Below are positions 11,826-25,800 of a stretch of DNA of 64,000 nucleotides, piece after piece (position 1 is the stretch's first letter; each line of letters starts with the position of its first letter). A model generated the notes under the pieces. The model was not told where the DNA came from. It searched no databases and worked only from the letters and a program-made list of their open reading frames with translations. The translations under genes and the position numbers were made by a program. Source of the stretch: Laccaria trichodermophora (Eukaryota; Basidiomycota; Agaricomycetes; Agaricales; Hydnangiaceae); NCBI GenBank assembly GCA_018417955.1, contig JACTVC010000042.1:1-64000 (forward strand). The letters run 5' to 3'.

Positions 11826-12290
11826 TCAGGATGGGCAATTATGACAAAAAGATTCCTCATGCAGGTTGAGTTTTTGGTACTGAATGCCCTGAATGGGCCC
11901 AATTACAAAAGACATTATGATACTATACATTGGCCCAACAACATGACAATATGTATATTTGATTGTTGGGCCCAACGACAGTGCCACAGTCCAAGCTAAG
12001 GGTTTATAGATTGGCCACATGGCTTAAATGGGGGTAATTTTGGCCGTTGATATATGACGGTATTAAGGTACCATTGATAGTTGGGCCCAATGAAGGAAAA
12101 TCGTTAAGGGAGATGGTTGGGCCCATTGGCCCAATTATTAAGCTACGGTTGATGGTTGGGCCTAATGTAAGGTATTTGTTAAGGGAACAGGTTGGGCCCA
12201 ATGGTAAAATTTCAATGCTATGGCTTGTAAGTTGGGCCCATGCCATGATATAAGCTATAGTTCATAGGTTAGCCCAATGATTATTTGAAT
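11826..12290. repeat. Degenerate GGGCCCAA-rich repeat
   Basis: The words TTGGGCCCAA and GTTGGGCCCAATG recur about every 35-60 bp in both orientations, with linkers such as 'gttaagggaa'. A thinner version recurs on the far side of the large palindrome (about 16860-17060), suggesting an outer flank of one composite element. Confidence 0.55.
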
Positions 12291-12679
12291 TTTGCGGGTG
12301 GGCTTTGGTCCGGTAAACCCGTGGGTCTGCTCCTGTTCCGTTGGACCCACGGCCGCACAATTGTGCAATTACACCTGCGGGTTGGCTATTGTGCAGTTAC
12401 CCCCACGGGGTAGCTCTTGTTCCATTACCCCCGGGGGTCGCCACGTGGGCCAGATCATGTTCTGTTACCCCCGTGGATTGACAATTGATCCATTACACCC
12501 TCAGGCTGGCTGTTGTTCATTACCCCCATGGGGCAGCTCTTGTTCCGTTAGCCCCGTGGGTCGCCACACAGGCTAGATTGTGTTCCATGACCCCACAGGT
12601 TGACAATAGGTCCATTACACCTGCAGGATCTTATTCCATTACACCCACGATGTCCAGCTCTTGTTCTCTTAGACCCACG
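12291..12679. repeat. Degenerate short tandem repeat around 'ttccattacacccgtggg'
   Basis: Units of roughly 30-60 bp built on 'gttccattacaccc(g/a)(t/c)ggg' continue unbroken into the left arm of the palindrome. The open frames here are by-products of the period. Confidence 0.6.
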
Positions 12680-15600
12680 GAACCTTCTTCTGTTTGGCCC
12701 GCGGGTTTCCAATTACAGCAACGGACCTTTTGTGGCTCCCCCGCGGGTCTCCGATTACACCCATGGATTACCTGCTGCTCCGTTACACCTGTGGCCACCC
12801 ACGGACCACCTGCTGCTCCTTGACCAATTGGCCCTCTTCCATCAGCCCCCCACCCGTGGGCCATGTTTGCAGCTGGCCTGCAAAATGGACCAACAATTGT
12901 GCCTTTACATTCAGAGACCATTATTCCATTACACCCGTGGACCAGCAATTGTGCTGTTTCATCCACGGACAAGCACTTGTTCCATTACACCCGTGGGCTG
13001 CGCTCTCATCCGCGGACCTGCTCTTTTTCTGTTACCCCCACGGACCAGCAATTCTTTTATCTGCAGACTGACGGATTACCTACCACTCCGTTTCTGCAGA
13101 CACCCATTGTTGCTGTTGGACCCATGGGCCACACCATTTGTTAAGCCCATTGGTCTGTTACATCCGCGGGCCACCAGCTAGAGCTCCACGGACGTGAACA
13201 TCTGGATTTGTATTTAACATGCTGAATGTCATTGCCCCAAAAATGCGGCTGAAAGAATGTCCGGATTTGTGATTAACTTGGTGAACGTCACTGATCCGAA
13301 AATGTGGCCGAAAAAACATCCGGATTTGTATTAGTGCAACAATGTCCGAAGTTTCACATGTAATTTTGACATGGACCAGACAACCCCCCATGGAATGCTC
13401 TGAAGTCCGAAATTTTTTAAGTTACTTCCATCCGGATATAATAATCCCCATAGACTGCACCAATGTCCGAAATTTTGGATGTAATTTTGACAGGGGCCAG
13501 ACAACCCCCATGGAATGCTCCAATGTCCGAAATTTATACTTCAAGTACCCGAAAATGCGGTCACAAAAACATCCGGATTTGTATTTAACATGCTGAATGT
13601 CATTACCCCGAAAATGTGGCTGAAAAAATGTCCGGAGTTGTAGTTGACTTGGTCAATGTCACTGCTCCGAAAATGCGGCCGAAAAAACATCCGGATTTGT
13701 ATTTAACATGCTGAATGTCATTGCCCCGAAAATACGGCCGAAAAAATGTCCGGATTTGTGATTAACTTGGTGAACATCACTGATCCGAAAATGCGGCCGA
13801 AAAAACATCCGGATTTGTATTAGTGCAACAATGGCCAAAATTTCGGATGTAATTTTGACATGGACCAGACAACCCCCCACGGAATACGTTGATGTCCGAA
13901 ATTCTAGACTACAAAACTTTGTAGTGTCTGCTTTTTAGACTACACAATTTTGTAATGACCAGTTGAACTCAGGCAGAACTCTCTCAATTCTTAACCGATT
14001 TGGATGTTCTTGGGCTCGTTTTGACAGGTAAACCCGTGGGGTTGTGGGTACGGGTACTCTACAGGTCATGTATGGGCCACTTGTCCGATATTTATAGGTT
14101 TTTTAGTGTCCTTGATCATGAATGAGTATATGGGTCCATGGGTCTACAGTTGAAGGAGTGAAAAGGGTGGACATTTTGCAATTGCTGGATCATTGATTTA
14201 CTATGTATAAGTATATATATGTTCATGGAGATATGGTTCAAGGAGTGAGAATGACATAGTTCAATCTTAAAACTAAGTGAAATACCGGAATGTCAAATTG
14301 TCCATCCATTTCACTCCTTCAATGATAGTCCCATGAACCTATGTACTTATTCATAGTGAAGGACACTACAAATTATATGTCAGAAAAGTGGACTACAAAC
14401 TTTCAAGTTTGGGAGACCAGACATCAATGAATAAGTACATATGTTCATAGGGATGTATGGTTGAAGAGGTGACACAGACAGTGAAAGCAATAGCAAAATG
14501 CCCACCATTATCACTCCTTCAACTATAGCACCCTGAATCTATGTACTTATTCATAATAAACCAATGATACAGAAATGGCAAATGTCCACCCTTCTCACTC
14601 CTTCAACTGTAGACCCATGGACCCATATACTCATTCATGATCAAGGACACTAAAAAACCTATAAATATCGGACAAGTGGCCCATACATGACCTGTAGAGT
14701 ACCCGTACCCACAACCCCACGGGTTTACCTGTCAAAACGAGCCCAAGAACATCCAAATCGGTTAAGAATTGAGAGAGTTCTGCCTGAGTTCAACTGGTCA
14801 TTACAAAATTGTGTAGTCTAAAAAGCAGACACTACAAAGTTTTGTAGTCTAGAATTTCGGACATCAACGTATTCCGTGGGGGGTTGTCTGGTCCATGTCA
14901 AAATTACATCCGAAATTTTGGCCATTGTTGCACTAATACAAATCCGGATGTTTTTTCGGCTGCATTTTCGGATCAGTGATGTTCACCAAGTTAATCACAA
15001 ATCCGGACATTTTTTCGGCCGTATTTTCGGGGCAATGACATTCAGCATGTTAAATACAAATCCGGATGTTTTTTCGGCCGCATTTTCGGAGCAGTGACAT
15101 TGACCAAGTCAACTACAACTCCGGACATTTTTTCAGCCACATTTTCGGGGTAATGACATTCAGCATGTTAAATACAAATCCGGATGTTTTTGTGACCGCA
15201 TTTTCGGGTACTTGAAGTATAAATTTCGGACATTGGAGCATTCCATGGGGGTTGTCTGGCCCCTGTCAAAATTACATCCAAAATTTCGGACATTGGTGCA
15301 GTCTATGGGGATTATTATATCCGGATGGAAGTAACTTAAAAAATTTCGGACTTCAGAGCATTCCATGGGGGGTTGTCTGGTCCATGTCAAAATTACATGT
15401 GAAACTTCGGACATTGTTGCACTAATACAAATCCGGATGTTTTTTCGGCCACATTTTCGGATCAGTGACGTTCACCAAGTTAATCACAAATCCGGACATT
15501 CTTTCAGCCGCATTTTTGGGGCAATGACATTCAGCATGTTAAATACAAATCCAGATGTTCACGTCCGTGGAGCTCTAGCTGGTGGCCCGCGGATGTAACA

Positions 15601-16076
15601 GACCAATGGGCTTAACAAATGGTGTGGCCCATGGGTCCAACAGCAACAATGGGTGTCTGCAGAAACGGAGTGGTAGGTAATCCGTCAGTCTGCAGATAAA
15701 AGAATTGCTGGTCCGTGGGGGTAACAGAAAAAGAGCAGGTCCGCGGATGAGAGCGCAGCCCACGGGTGTAATGGAACAAGTGCTTGTCCGTGGATGAAAC
15801 AGCACAATTGCTGGTCCACGGGTGTAATGGAATAATGGTCTCTGAATGTAAAGGCACAATTGTTGGTCCATTTTGCAGGCCAGCTGCAAACATGGCCCAC
15901 GGGTGGGGGGCTGATGGAAGAGGGCCAATTGGTCAAGGAGCAGCAGGTGGTCCGTGGGTGGCCACAGGTGTAACGGAGCAGCAGGTAATCCATGGGTGTA
16001 ATCGGAGACCCACGGGGGAGCCACAAAAGGTCCGTTGCTGTAATTGGAAACCCGCGGGCCAAACAGAAGAAGGTTC
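12680..16076. repeat. 3.4-kb inverted repeat (palindrome)
   Basis: Positions that add to 28756 are complementary over most of the region. The left arm runs from 12680 to about 14170 and the right arm from about 14586 to 16076. The frames on the two arms are near-identical; one compared pair (13659-13880 and 14876-15097) differs by one residue. The middle 400 bp is only partly symmetrical, with displaced inverted blocks. Pairing stops sharply at 12679/16077. Both arms consist of the 'acccgtggg' repeat (outer) and a roughly 60-bp unit 'aaatccggatgttttttcgg' (inner). There is no transposase. A fold-back element or a recently duplicated inverted satellite are both possible. Confidence 0.9.
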
Positions 16077-16845
16077 GAACTAACTTAAAAAATTTCGGAC
16101 TTCAGAGCAATCTATGGGGGGGCTGTCTGGTCCATGTCAAAATTACATCCGAAACATCGGACATTGGTGCACTAATACAAATCCGGATGTCTTTCTGGTC
16201 ACATTTTCGGAGCAGCGACGTTTACCAAGTTAATCACAAATCTGGACATTTTTTCGGCCGCATTTTCGGGTGCTTGAAGTTCTAAATTTCGGGCATCGAA
16301 GCATTCCATGGGGGTTGTCTGGCACCTGTCAAAATTACATCTGAAATTTCGGACAGTGTTGTACTAATACAAATCCGGATGTTTTTTCGGCCGTGTTTTT
16401 GGAGCAGTGACATTTACCCAGTCAACTACAACTCCGGACATTTTTTTGGCCGAATTTTCGGGGCAATGACATTCAGCATCTTAAATACAAATCCGGATGT
16501 TTTTTCGGCCGCATTTTTGGAGCAGTGACATTTACCCAGTCAACTATAACTCTGGACATTTTTTCGGCCGCATTTTTGGGGCAATGACATTCAGCATCTT
16601 AAATACAAATCCAGATGTTTTTTTCGGCCGCATTTTCGGAGCAGTGACATTAACTAAGTTAATCACAAATCCGGACATTTTTTCGGCCGCATTTTTGGAG
16701 CACTGGTATTCTGCATACTAGTGACAAATCCGGACCTTTCTTCAGCTGCATATTTGGGGCATTGACATCCAACATGGCAACCACAAATCCGGACATTTTT
16801 CAGTCGCATTTTCGGAGCACTTGCAGTCAGCATGTCAATGCTTCC
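16077..16845. repeat. About 60-bp tandem satellite, continuation beyond the palindrome
   Basis: The unit 'aaatccggatgttttttcgg' plus 'ccgcattttcgg.gcagtgacatt' is repeated more than ten times with substitutions and alternates between two ends (..aagttaatcacaaatccgg and ..catcttaaatacaaatccgg). It is the same family as the inner arms of the palindrome. Confidence 0.75.
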
Positions 16846-17627
16846 GGTGATCTCTTGAACGCATGTGGCCCAACATTTGGCCATTCTGTAGATTATACTT
16901 TGGGTACCTATGGTACCATTGATTATGGCAATAACCACATCTGCAGAATATGCATTGGGCCACACATTAATACCATATGCTGTAAACATCCATTGGCCCC
17001 AGGTATGGAACCATAGCGTCCATGTGTATTGGGCCCATTGGGGTAGCCCTATGACTTATTGGGACAATTGTCAATTTCTATTGTTATGGTACTATAGCGA
17101 CATCTATGTATACTTGTGAGATTGTGTTTCTAATTGACTATTATCCAGTCCTGCTGGCCGGCTTTTATGGCTTGGGTGTGTGCTCATCCCAGTCTTACTG
17201 CCAACTTTTTAAGGATACAACAGCCCGACTGGTTGATTCAAATATGAAGCGAGTCTCCTCACATTGGCTCCAGAGTGAGTCTCTTCACATTGGTCTCCCT
17301 TCTTGCATAAATTGTAGAGTTGGTCTGTCGTAAGGTGGAAAACATTTGACGAACTCCAGGAATTTTTACCTAGCTGGAAATGCAAATCTGTTATGAATGT
17401 TTGCGTTTGCTATTTGACGGCCACATTTTCCTCTTTCCCGCTATGCCCACATTTTCCTCGTTCCCACTACACATCACCATTATATCTTTTGGCCATTTCA
17501 ACAGTAGTCAAACATGGGAAGAAGAGCACACAGCAACATCGCTAATCCTCACTTCAACAGGCTTGTTATAAAAAATGGAAGGAGGTCTTTTCCCTCCTCC
17601 ACTATTCCCTCTCTGCCATTTTCCCCC
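16846..17627. other. No gene seen; leader of KDZ copy 2
   Basis: It contains a few GGCCCA-rich stretches to about 17060 and then ordinary-looking sequence up to the ATG of KDZ copy 2. The minus-strand gene that flanks copy 1 was not found here. Confidence 0.45.
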
Positions 17628-19166
17628 ATGAAAAAACGTAACTGCAGCCATCTAGAAAGAGACATTGAAATGGAACACCAAGATTTGCCATACGTTGAAT
17701 ATGCTCCTCCTCTCGAGGATCATCAACCTTCCAGAAATGTGAAATTCCTCTTCCAATATATTCATATACTGAACGCTAATACACTATCAGTCATCCAATG
17801 ATTACATGAGGGTTTGGAAAGAGACTAAGCGTAATCTATACCTCCACGAATTTTTGGATAGGAAAGCGTCAAAGCGGGTTTGCATCTCTTGCAAGAAGGA
17901 GGCAAATTGGTGATGTCTCGATTGCTTTGCCGGCACGGCATATTGTGCAGAATGTTGCTGAACATCCCACTGCAGGGACCCTTTCCACTGGATTGAACGT
18001 TGGACCAGCACCTTTTATGAGCCGAGCTGGCTGTGGAAAGTGGGTTTGGTTATCCGACTTGGTCACGAAGGTGATCGGTGCCTGAATGGAAGCAGCAACT
18101 TGAGTGCCGACCTTGACATTGACGAGGAGGAATGGTTTGACATGGAAGACCTTACCAGCACTTCGGCCGATCCCAAACCAATGGACCATATTTACAATGG
18201 TGGCTGGGTGATGACCATCGTCCATACTTCTGGTGTGCATCACCTGCCTATCGTCTTCTGTGGATGTTCTGGTGCAGCAGCCGAGGACATACAGTTGTTC
18301 TGGGTTGGGTTGTACCCATCCACCTACAAGTCTTGCCAGACTGTATTTACCTTCCAACTCCTCAATGACTACCTGCTGGAAAACCTGGAATGTAAAACAT
18401 CGGCCACCCACTACTACTCCAAATTGAGAAGGATCACCAACTTTGCATTTCCGAATTCCATTCCGGTATGTTGTTCAAGTACCGAGGTATACTCCCATCT
18501 CAAAACATTTGACAGAACCGGTATCATGAGTTAATAAGGGTTGGTAGACAATACCGTAATCTTACCGAACTGGCTACTTTTGGATTTGGACACAAAGGTA
18601 AGGCTCCAACGCCAGGGGAGATGGGTTTTTTTTGCCCTACCTGCCCACAACCAGGAGTCAACCTTCCTGATGACTGGAACAAAAACCCCAATGATCCTGA
18701 TAACTGGAAGTATACCAGAGGATTTGTAGCCGATGGCAATTTCACAGCTGCCCACCAAAAACAGGCACGGCCCAAAGACGATGTTTGGCTTAAAAATGGG
18801 GATAGTTTCATGACGCAAAGAGGACCTTATTTGAGCCACCTTCGGGACGCAATTGAGGATAATGATGTAAGTTTTTATCCTTCGAGTCGGCCGATGTCTG
18901 AATCTTTCAGCCGAGGACATGTCATGAGCACAATGCCGTCAACAACAAGAATGTATTTCACCGAGGTTTTGACGCGACTGGAATTGGAGCCATTGCTTGC
19001 CTTCGACATGGCACCTTTTGTCCGGGCTCGGTGGTAGATTTTCAAAAGGGAGAATGGTATGCAAGTTATCCTCGGGTTGAATCGTTGATTTACCAAACAG
19101 GCAAATGAACATGGACTATGCCTTGTGCCAGGCTCTGAAGAATACCATGACCGGTGAAGAAAAAAG

Positions 19167-20846
19167 CAGTACTTATCAGTCCCCCACTGATTCCTGCAGG
19201 ACTCTCAGGATTCCTGAGGATTCCTGCAGGACTACACCATAATTTTGGCAAATTTGAGTTTTAGGAGAAAAATTCTGTCAAGTCCTCAGGATTCCTGAGG
19301 ACTACATGACATTTAACCATCTGTGACATGTTTAAACACTTCCTCTAACTTCCCTAATGAACTTAACTCTATTTCCATCCTTAAAGCATTCAGATATCAA
19401 TACATAGTAGAATTTTATTCTATTTTAAATGACATGAAAATTACTTTACAAGTATACTAAAGGGAGGGGGGAAGGAGGGACAAACAGGAAGGGGGGTACA
19501 GACAGGGGTGGGAAGGAGGACAGGAAAGGGAGAACAGAGAGGGAGATAGAGAGGAAGGGAGTGGAGAGGAAGGGGGGACAGACAGAAATGGGGACAGACA
19601 GGGAGGGGGGACAGAGAGGGAGGAAGGACAGATAGGGAGGGGGGACAGATAGGGAGGAAGGACAGATAGGGGGGGGGACAGATAGGGAGGAAGGACAGAT
19701 AGGGAGGGGACAGACAGGAAGGAAGGATAGAAATGGAGGGGGGACATACTGGGGGTGGGCACTCATTGCCGCTCGTCGGTGGCAGCCTCGTTTGCCGTTT
19801 GTCGGCAGTGCTGGGGGGGTCGTGTCTGTCCGTGGGCGCTCGTTGTCCGCGGGCGCTCGTCGTTCGTGGGTGGGGGGTCGTCGTCGTCGTCCATGCATGG
19901 GCATCGTCGTCGTGTGTGGGCATCGTCGTCCGTTCGTGGGCATCGTCGTCCGTGCATGGGGCGTCGTCGTGCATGGGGGGCCGTCGTGCATGGGGGGCTC
20001 GTTGTCGTCCGTGTGCGCTCGTGGGTGGTCGTTGTCTGTGGGCATTTGTCATTCGTCCGTGGGTGGGGGGACCGTCATTGTCTGTGGGCGCTCGTCGTTC
20101 GTGGGTGGTGGTGGTGTGGTTGTGGGGTTCCGTTCGTTGTTGAAAAGTCGCCGTCGACGTGGCATACCCAGATGGGCATGCCACATCAGCGATTTGGTGG
20201 TGGCGCTGTGTGTTGGGCGCCACCGCCGTTTCCTCGTCGGCGTCGGTGTGTGAGCTGTCGTGGTGGTGTGTGGTGGTGGTGGGGTTGTTGTCCCTCGTCG
20301 CGGGGTCGTGGGCGTTCGTCATCGAGAAAATCGCCGTCGACATGGCACACCTGGATGGGGTGTGCCACATCAGCTGTTTGGTGGTGGCGCCGTTTGTTGG
20401 GCACCACCATCGTTGTCGTTGTCGTAGTCGTAGTCGTCGTTGTCGTTGTCCGTCGATGTCGTCGTTGTCGTTGTCCGTCGATGTCGTCGTTGTCGTTGTC
20501 GTTGTCTGTTGCGTGGTGGTCGTGGTGGTCGTGGTGGGCGAGGTTGTGGGTGGAGAGGAAAGAGAGAGGTGACGTGACGTGTCACATATGAGAACTATCA
20601 TCAACAAACATGTGCACGTGATGCATCACATCACATGATGTATCCAAGCACATGCTCATGGGTCATGTGACTCATCAAATGCATCATTCCTGGGACTAGT
20701 CCTGTCCGAAAATCCTGAGGACTGAAGACAGTCCTCAGGAATGGACCCCCACAGGACTCAAAAAATTGGCTGGCACATCAGCCAATATAGAGTCCTGGTA
20801 ATCCTCAGGAATCCTGCAGGAATCAGTGGGGGACAATAAAGACCTC
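19167..20846. mobile_element. Non-autonomous hAT-like element 1 (8-bp target duplication)
   Basis: It is bounded by GAAAAAAG at 19159-19166 and 20847-20854, a perfect 8-bp duplication, which is typical of the hAT superfamily. The ends are imperfect inverted repeats sharing GTCCCCCACTGATTCCTGCAGG from about 10 bp in, with repeated GGATTCCTGAGG words subterminally. The right end is ..ACAATAAAGACCTC, identical to hAT-like element 2. The interior is a G-rich minisatellite (19455-19740) and a long CGT-trinucleotide stretch (19800-20570). The long Thr- and His-rich frames there come from the repeats. There is no transposase. Confidence 0.8.
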
Positions 20847-21563
20847 GAAAAAAGGGTTATATTTGTCTATGACATCAACTGCCAGTATATGGTGAATTTG
20901 ATGGCTTGGATAAAACATGGTGCCAAACACCTCTGGATCAGACCGGACTTGTTATTGGTAGCCGGGATCGGCTTATTCCATGTCCATGGCCACCAAGAAA
21001 TATGTTTTCCTCGATTTGCCCCAACATTCATCCCCGGGGCCGGTCAAACGGATGGAGAGATATTGGAGACTTTGTGGGCTGTTCTCAACGAGGTCGGCTG
21101 CACCACCCGGACAATGACTTTGGCCCATAGATTGGAGGTATTGGATGCTCACATGCTGGATAACAACTGGAAAAAAATGATCAATATGGGTATCTATTTT
21201 CGACTGCTTTTACATTGCTGTTAAGCTAATATACGTCAAGTGAGTAGCCTTTGCAAGAAGTGGAAGCGAGCAAAACTCGGGCTCTCCGAGAGCTTCCAGG
21301 CTCTTCAAGAATTAAGTGCCTCGGCAAGTAAGGAACAGATTCAAGAATGGGAGCAACAGATCAAAATGGCAAATTTGAACCAGGCAAAGGACCTTTCCGC
21401 CATGGACATCTATTACATCAAGGTCAAGGAAGGTAAGGACCAAGTTTTCCATCACAAAGGCCAGCTGTTAAATCATTCAATCAGCCGAGACCGAAAAGGG
21501 CATTCAGCTAAAACTTATGACTAAAGAACAGGAAGGCAAGGTCAAGCTGGGGTTAACTGGATG

Positions 21564-21931
21564 TGTGAAACCGTAGGGCGATTCGGGACTTCTTGACGAA
21601 GGCGTGAGTGCGAGATGGCGGCGGAGAATATCTGGGGTACGCGGGAGAGAGATAGTAAAGTGGTGCCGCGAGGCGACACCACGTGAAGGATATCCTGTGA
21701 CCCAGGAACTGGGGCGCGGTCACCCGGCGCAGGACTCTTGTATCCCGGAGGGGAGGCATAAGGCTGCCTAGCCGTATAGAAATGGGGTGACTCCGTCCAC
21801 ATGTAATGTATAATGTGGTTGCAAAGTGAGTATCTTTGTTGTGAATGCAACGCTATACAGAGTAGGGATAAATACAAGTAAATACGATGATTCTAAGTCA
21901 CGCATGGAGTATGTACTACCACACCGTTACA
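21564..21931 (-). repeat. 3' LTR of LTR element 1
   Basis: 368 bp, apparently identical to the 5' LTR, which implies insertion too recent for visible substitution. Bordered by GGATG at 21559-21563. Confidence 0.93.
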
Positions 21932-21941
21932 AAGCCCCCCC
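21932..21941 (-). promoter_or_regulatory. Polypurine tract of LTR element 1
   Basis: GGGGGGGCTT directly abuts the 3' LTR in the element's orientation. LTR element 2 has GGGGGGCTT in the same place, so the two share priming signals. Confidence 0.6.
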
Positions 21942-22801
21942 GTGAGATTGGAGCATCGTTTCTATAGCGTTGCCCATAAACTTGAGTTTTCGATCTGTCT
22001 CTTGCTCCTCTTTTGCTTTCTTGTAACCGACGGACAGGGTTGCATGGTTGCCCAACGTCTCTCCATAGTTGATCCTTCATTAACATCCATGATTGTGGGT
22101 CGTTTGTCATTTTATACGGCTGCATGGGGTCCGTCTCCGTTGGCTTAGTAATTTTAGGTCGCTCGTCCGGGTCAAATCAGGTAATTCAATCAGCCTGGAA
22201 GTTAAGACAGTAGGTCGGGATGGATGGTTCAGTCTATCTGTTACGATATCTGAAGTTAGTGATGGTAGAGGAGACCAGGAGTAGTTGGCCAGAGGAGAAA
22301 GCAGTTTAAGCGGAAGTCTTGTTCTTCGTAAAGTCCTCGTTAGTAATATGGTCGGTAGTAATGTGATCTTGACTAGAACAAGCAAGGTATATGCTTCCGA
22401 CTCCGCCACCCAGGCATGAGGGTAGGACTATATAGTGGTATTGGCGACCTAGGCTGCAGCGTCATAGTGTCTCCTATATGTGGATCGTATTTTGCATATA
22501 GCTTGCAGGATGCTGTGCATGTTACTTTCGCGCTCATGGGCAGCGAGACATTATGCAGTAACCCCGTAGTTGCGAGAGTGTGAGTAATGGATGCCAGTAG
22601 TGGGGTGACTAAGGTTATGTCGCTAGTGGATGAAGGGAGCCTGAAGGCATGAGTTGATGGGTTATGATAGCGAGAGATAGGAAATCGTTTGGGAGGTGGA
22701 GAATAGTGCTCAGATAGAGCTGGTGGTCGGTGACCAGATTGAGGGGAAGGGCACCCAGCACGATGATGGAGTTCCAGCAGAGACGGGGTATTGGGGGAGT
22801 T

Positions 22802-25800
22802 TCAAGGTTGTCGTAGTCCTTGATGTATTGACTTGTGAGTAGATGGTGACCTGACCATCAGGGCTTTTGGCGCAGATGTGACATCCTTCTGAATTTGTGC
22901 AGTATTGAAAGGGCTCAGCCAAGGACAGGTCAGTCGCTCATTCTCTTTACGACAGCCTGGGGCGTGTAACCTCGTTCGTCGAGCTTGCTTCGTTAATTCC
23001 TTCCTGAACCAGAAACTTCGGCCCAATTCGTCGTTTTCTCTGAACATTTGCCTCGGGATCAGTTGCAATCCATTTGCTTCAGCAACTACAGCAGCCTGGA
23101 CAGGCGCGAATTCCCTTGAAACTGGCGTTTTATGGAGCATTAAGTTGAGTGGGAAGGGTTCTAAAGAGTTTGTTCTGTCGAAATCATTCATTGACTCATT
23201 ATAGGGCACTTCTCTGCTAGGCGAAGCTTCATTCATTGCTACGTTAGGATTATTTGAGACGGGATGCAGCTCCATGCAGCCTGAAACAGTTTCAGTGGCG
23301 CGGTCGATGGGGGTCACTAGAGCAGCGTGCAGGTCGCGCTTAAGAGGATAGCCCTTGTATTTGTCAAAGCATGAGATACTCTCCTTCAAGTATCGTCGTT
23401 TTTGGTGTTCTTCCATCCCATTCGGCCATGTATCTAAATGGCAATTATCTATTTCTTCTACTTCGACACACCCTTGTCTGCGTCTAAGGCCCTTTTGAAC
23501 CTTCATTGCCCAACTAACGTTGAGCAGGGATCGCTCACAGCATAGTAAGGAGTCCTTGCCCTCGGAAGCGGGCACACTCAGGCTAATTCTCTTCCTCCAC
23601 GAAGTGCTGCATAGCAATTCGGACGAATGGTAGGCATTGCATACCTCACAGGGGCGATTCGTCCCGTTGTCCGTTATTTGCTTTATCCGTAACGGTCCAT
23701 CTGCGCAACTGTCATAGGAGCATCCTGCGTCGTGGGTGCCAGAGGGGGCATGTATATTGGTGAAACGAATGAACCTAGAGAGATAGACCGGTATAGTCTC
23801 ATGACACTGTTCTCCTGGGTCTGTCCGATTTAGGGGCAAAGAGTTCATCTCGATTTGATGATTCATTCTAGTCTCGCTGAATTCATCCTTAACTGCCTTC
23901 TCCGAGTCTAGAGGGCTTCTGTGCTTTCCCTCGGCTGCGAGTGGTCTGGTGTAAACCTCTAGGATTTGACTATCAATGGCGTCTTCCCATCGCCTTGTAG
24001 GGTAAGCGGCCTGGTTAGGTACAGCAGTCGCCCTTATGGGTACACTATTGTTATCCAATGGAGAATTGGTTTCATGTCTGGGTGAACGGTGAACGGTGGC
24101 AACGGCCCCCCAAGCGACTAGTTGTTGATTGACCCTTTTAAGGACTCGCGCCCATTCTAAGGCTGCGTGATTGATGATAAAGGTGTCTCCCTCCCTTTCG
24201 TAGTAGATTCCTGCTGATTTAAATGTCCACTTCCCCGAGGCGATTACTTGACCTATTCGCTCGTTGGTTACATCTGGCATAGCCCCCCATCCGTTTGTTA
24301 GATGAATTTCACATCGCTCCTTGGGTAGCTTATCGACTAATTGAGGCATTTTGTTAACCACCTCCCATACTCCTTTCGATCTGTTATGGCTAAAGGTTAC
24401 TTCAAGATCCCTTACTAGTGTAGGCTGGCCTTGTCGTAGTCTGATTCTTGGGGTCAGGTTCAAGGTGCTTGTATATAATCGGTAGGATTTATTCGCTATT
24501 GGGTGTTCTGGTTCGAGATTATTCGCGCGAGCATCCTTGGTCTGTTCGAGGATAATTATAGAATCCGCGCTCTGCTGTCGTTCCACAACCCCACTTAGGA
24601 GGTCAAGCAGGGGAGTTGTGATCATAGAGTAGGGAGAAGCATGATTTAGGAAATGAATGGCCGTTTCGAAGGATATCGGTCGCTGGTTCGATGACATAGG
24701 ATGAGCAAGGGTCGAGGTAGCTTGCACTTCCTCCTTAAGCGCTAGCCATTCTAATTGCAAGAGTTTTTGTCCTAATAGCAACACGATTGTGTGACTCCTG
24801 TAGTCTTTTATGGGACTTGATACTAAGAATAACCCCGACACAGCTGCGGCTCCTAACAATTTGTCTGGGCAGATTGAATGTCCTTTCCCGTCTTTTGAAT
24901 AGATCGTGAAGTCGAACACGGGTGACTGCAGGGATATAAGATTGAGTAGCATTCCTTCGATCCACCAAGGTCTTAAGCGGCATCGAAAGACGGTTTTTAC
25001 TTCAGAGACTTCAGCAGTTTCGAGTCGGATTGACCCTGTTAGGATATCCAACGAAGATGCTTGGGGTCCCTTCAAAAGCAGTCGACCTGTAGCTTTAAGC
25101 TTAGCTGGTTGCGCTTCGTTCGTGGGTTCTGAGGTCGATTGAATATTAGGTAGCGGCGGGGTTTGAATTCGCGCTTTTACATGTTTTAATCGATCATTCA
25201 TCTCATAGGCTGCAACATTTCTAGGCCACACTCTAGACGATCCTTCTCTAAACTCGGGGAATGTTTCTGGGTTAAGGTCAAGTGGCTCGTCTCTGTTCCG
25301 CTCTAGAGGATTCTTCGAAAAGGCTGTGATCTCCAATTCCCAGGGGAGGCAGCCCTTGATTCGACCATCATGTTCCGGGGCAGCTGCTATCAGATACCCC
25401 ATAATCTCTAGTGTTCTAGGAACATTTGTCTTCATAGCTTCTGCAGAATCTGTCGTCTTACTCAAGAGCTCTCCTTCTTGGGGTCTGTCAGTCTCAACAT
25501 CCATGTCATGTAAATGTCCTTTGTCTCGAGGTTTGTCCGTAGTAACCTCTGGGTCAGGCAGATACCCAACTACTTCGGGCTTTTTGTCTCGAGGTCTGTC
25601 AATCACAACATCCAGGTCATGTAGGCATCCTTCGTCTCGAGGTTTGTTCATAGTAACACCTGGGTCGTGCGGATACCCAACTGCTTCCCCCCCTAGGACA
25701 TGCCACGGGAGAAGGCTGGCGACAATGATGGTTAAGGAGGAGGCAATCATTATGTCTTGACCCTCCGTGCCTAAGGTAACAGTAGAAGGCCGGATGAGGG

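Noticed and set aside
12600..16062. Mirror-image frames on both sides of 14378
   Set aside because: They are copies from the palindrome arms, made of satellite units with no domain.
19441..20607. 388-codon Thr/His/Pro-rich frame
   Set aside because: It is the complement of a CGT trinucleotide block and a G-rich minisatellite inside hAT-1; open by low complexity.
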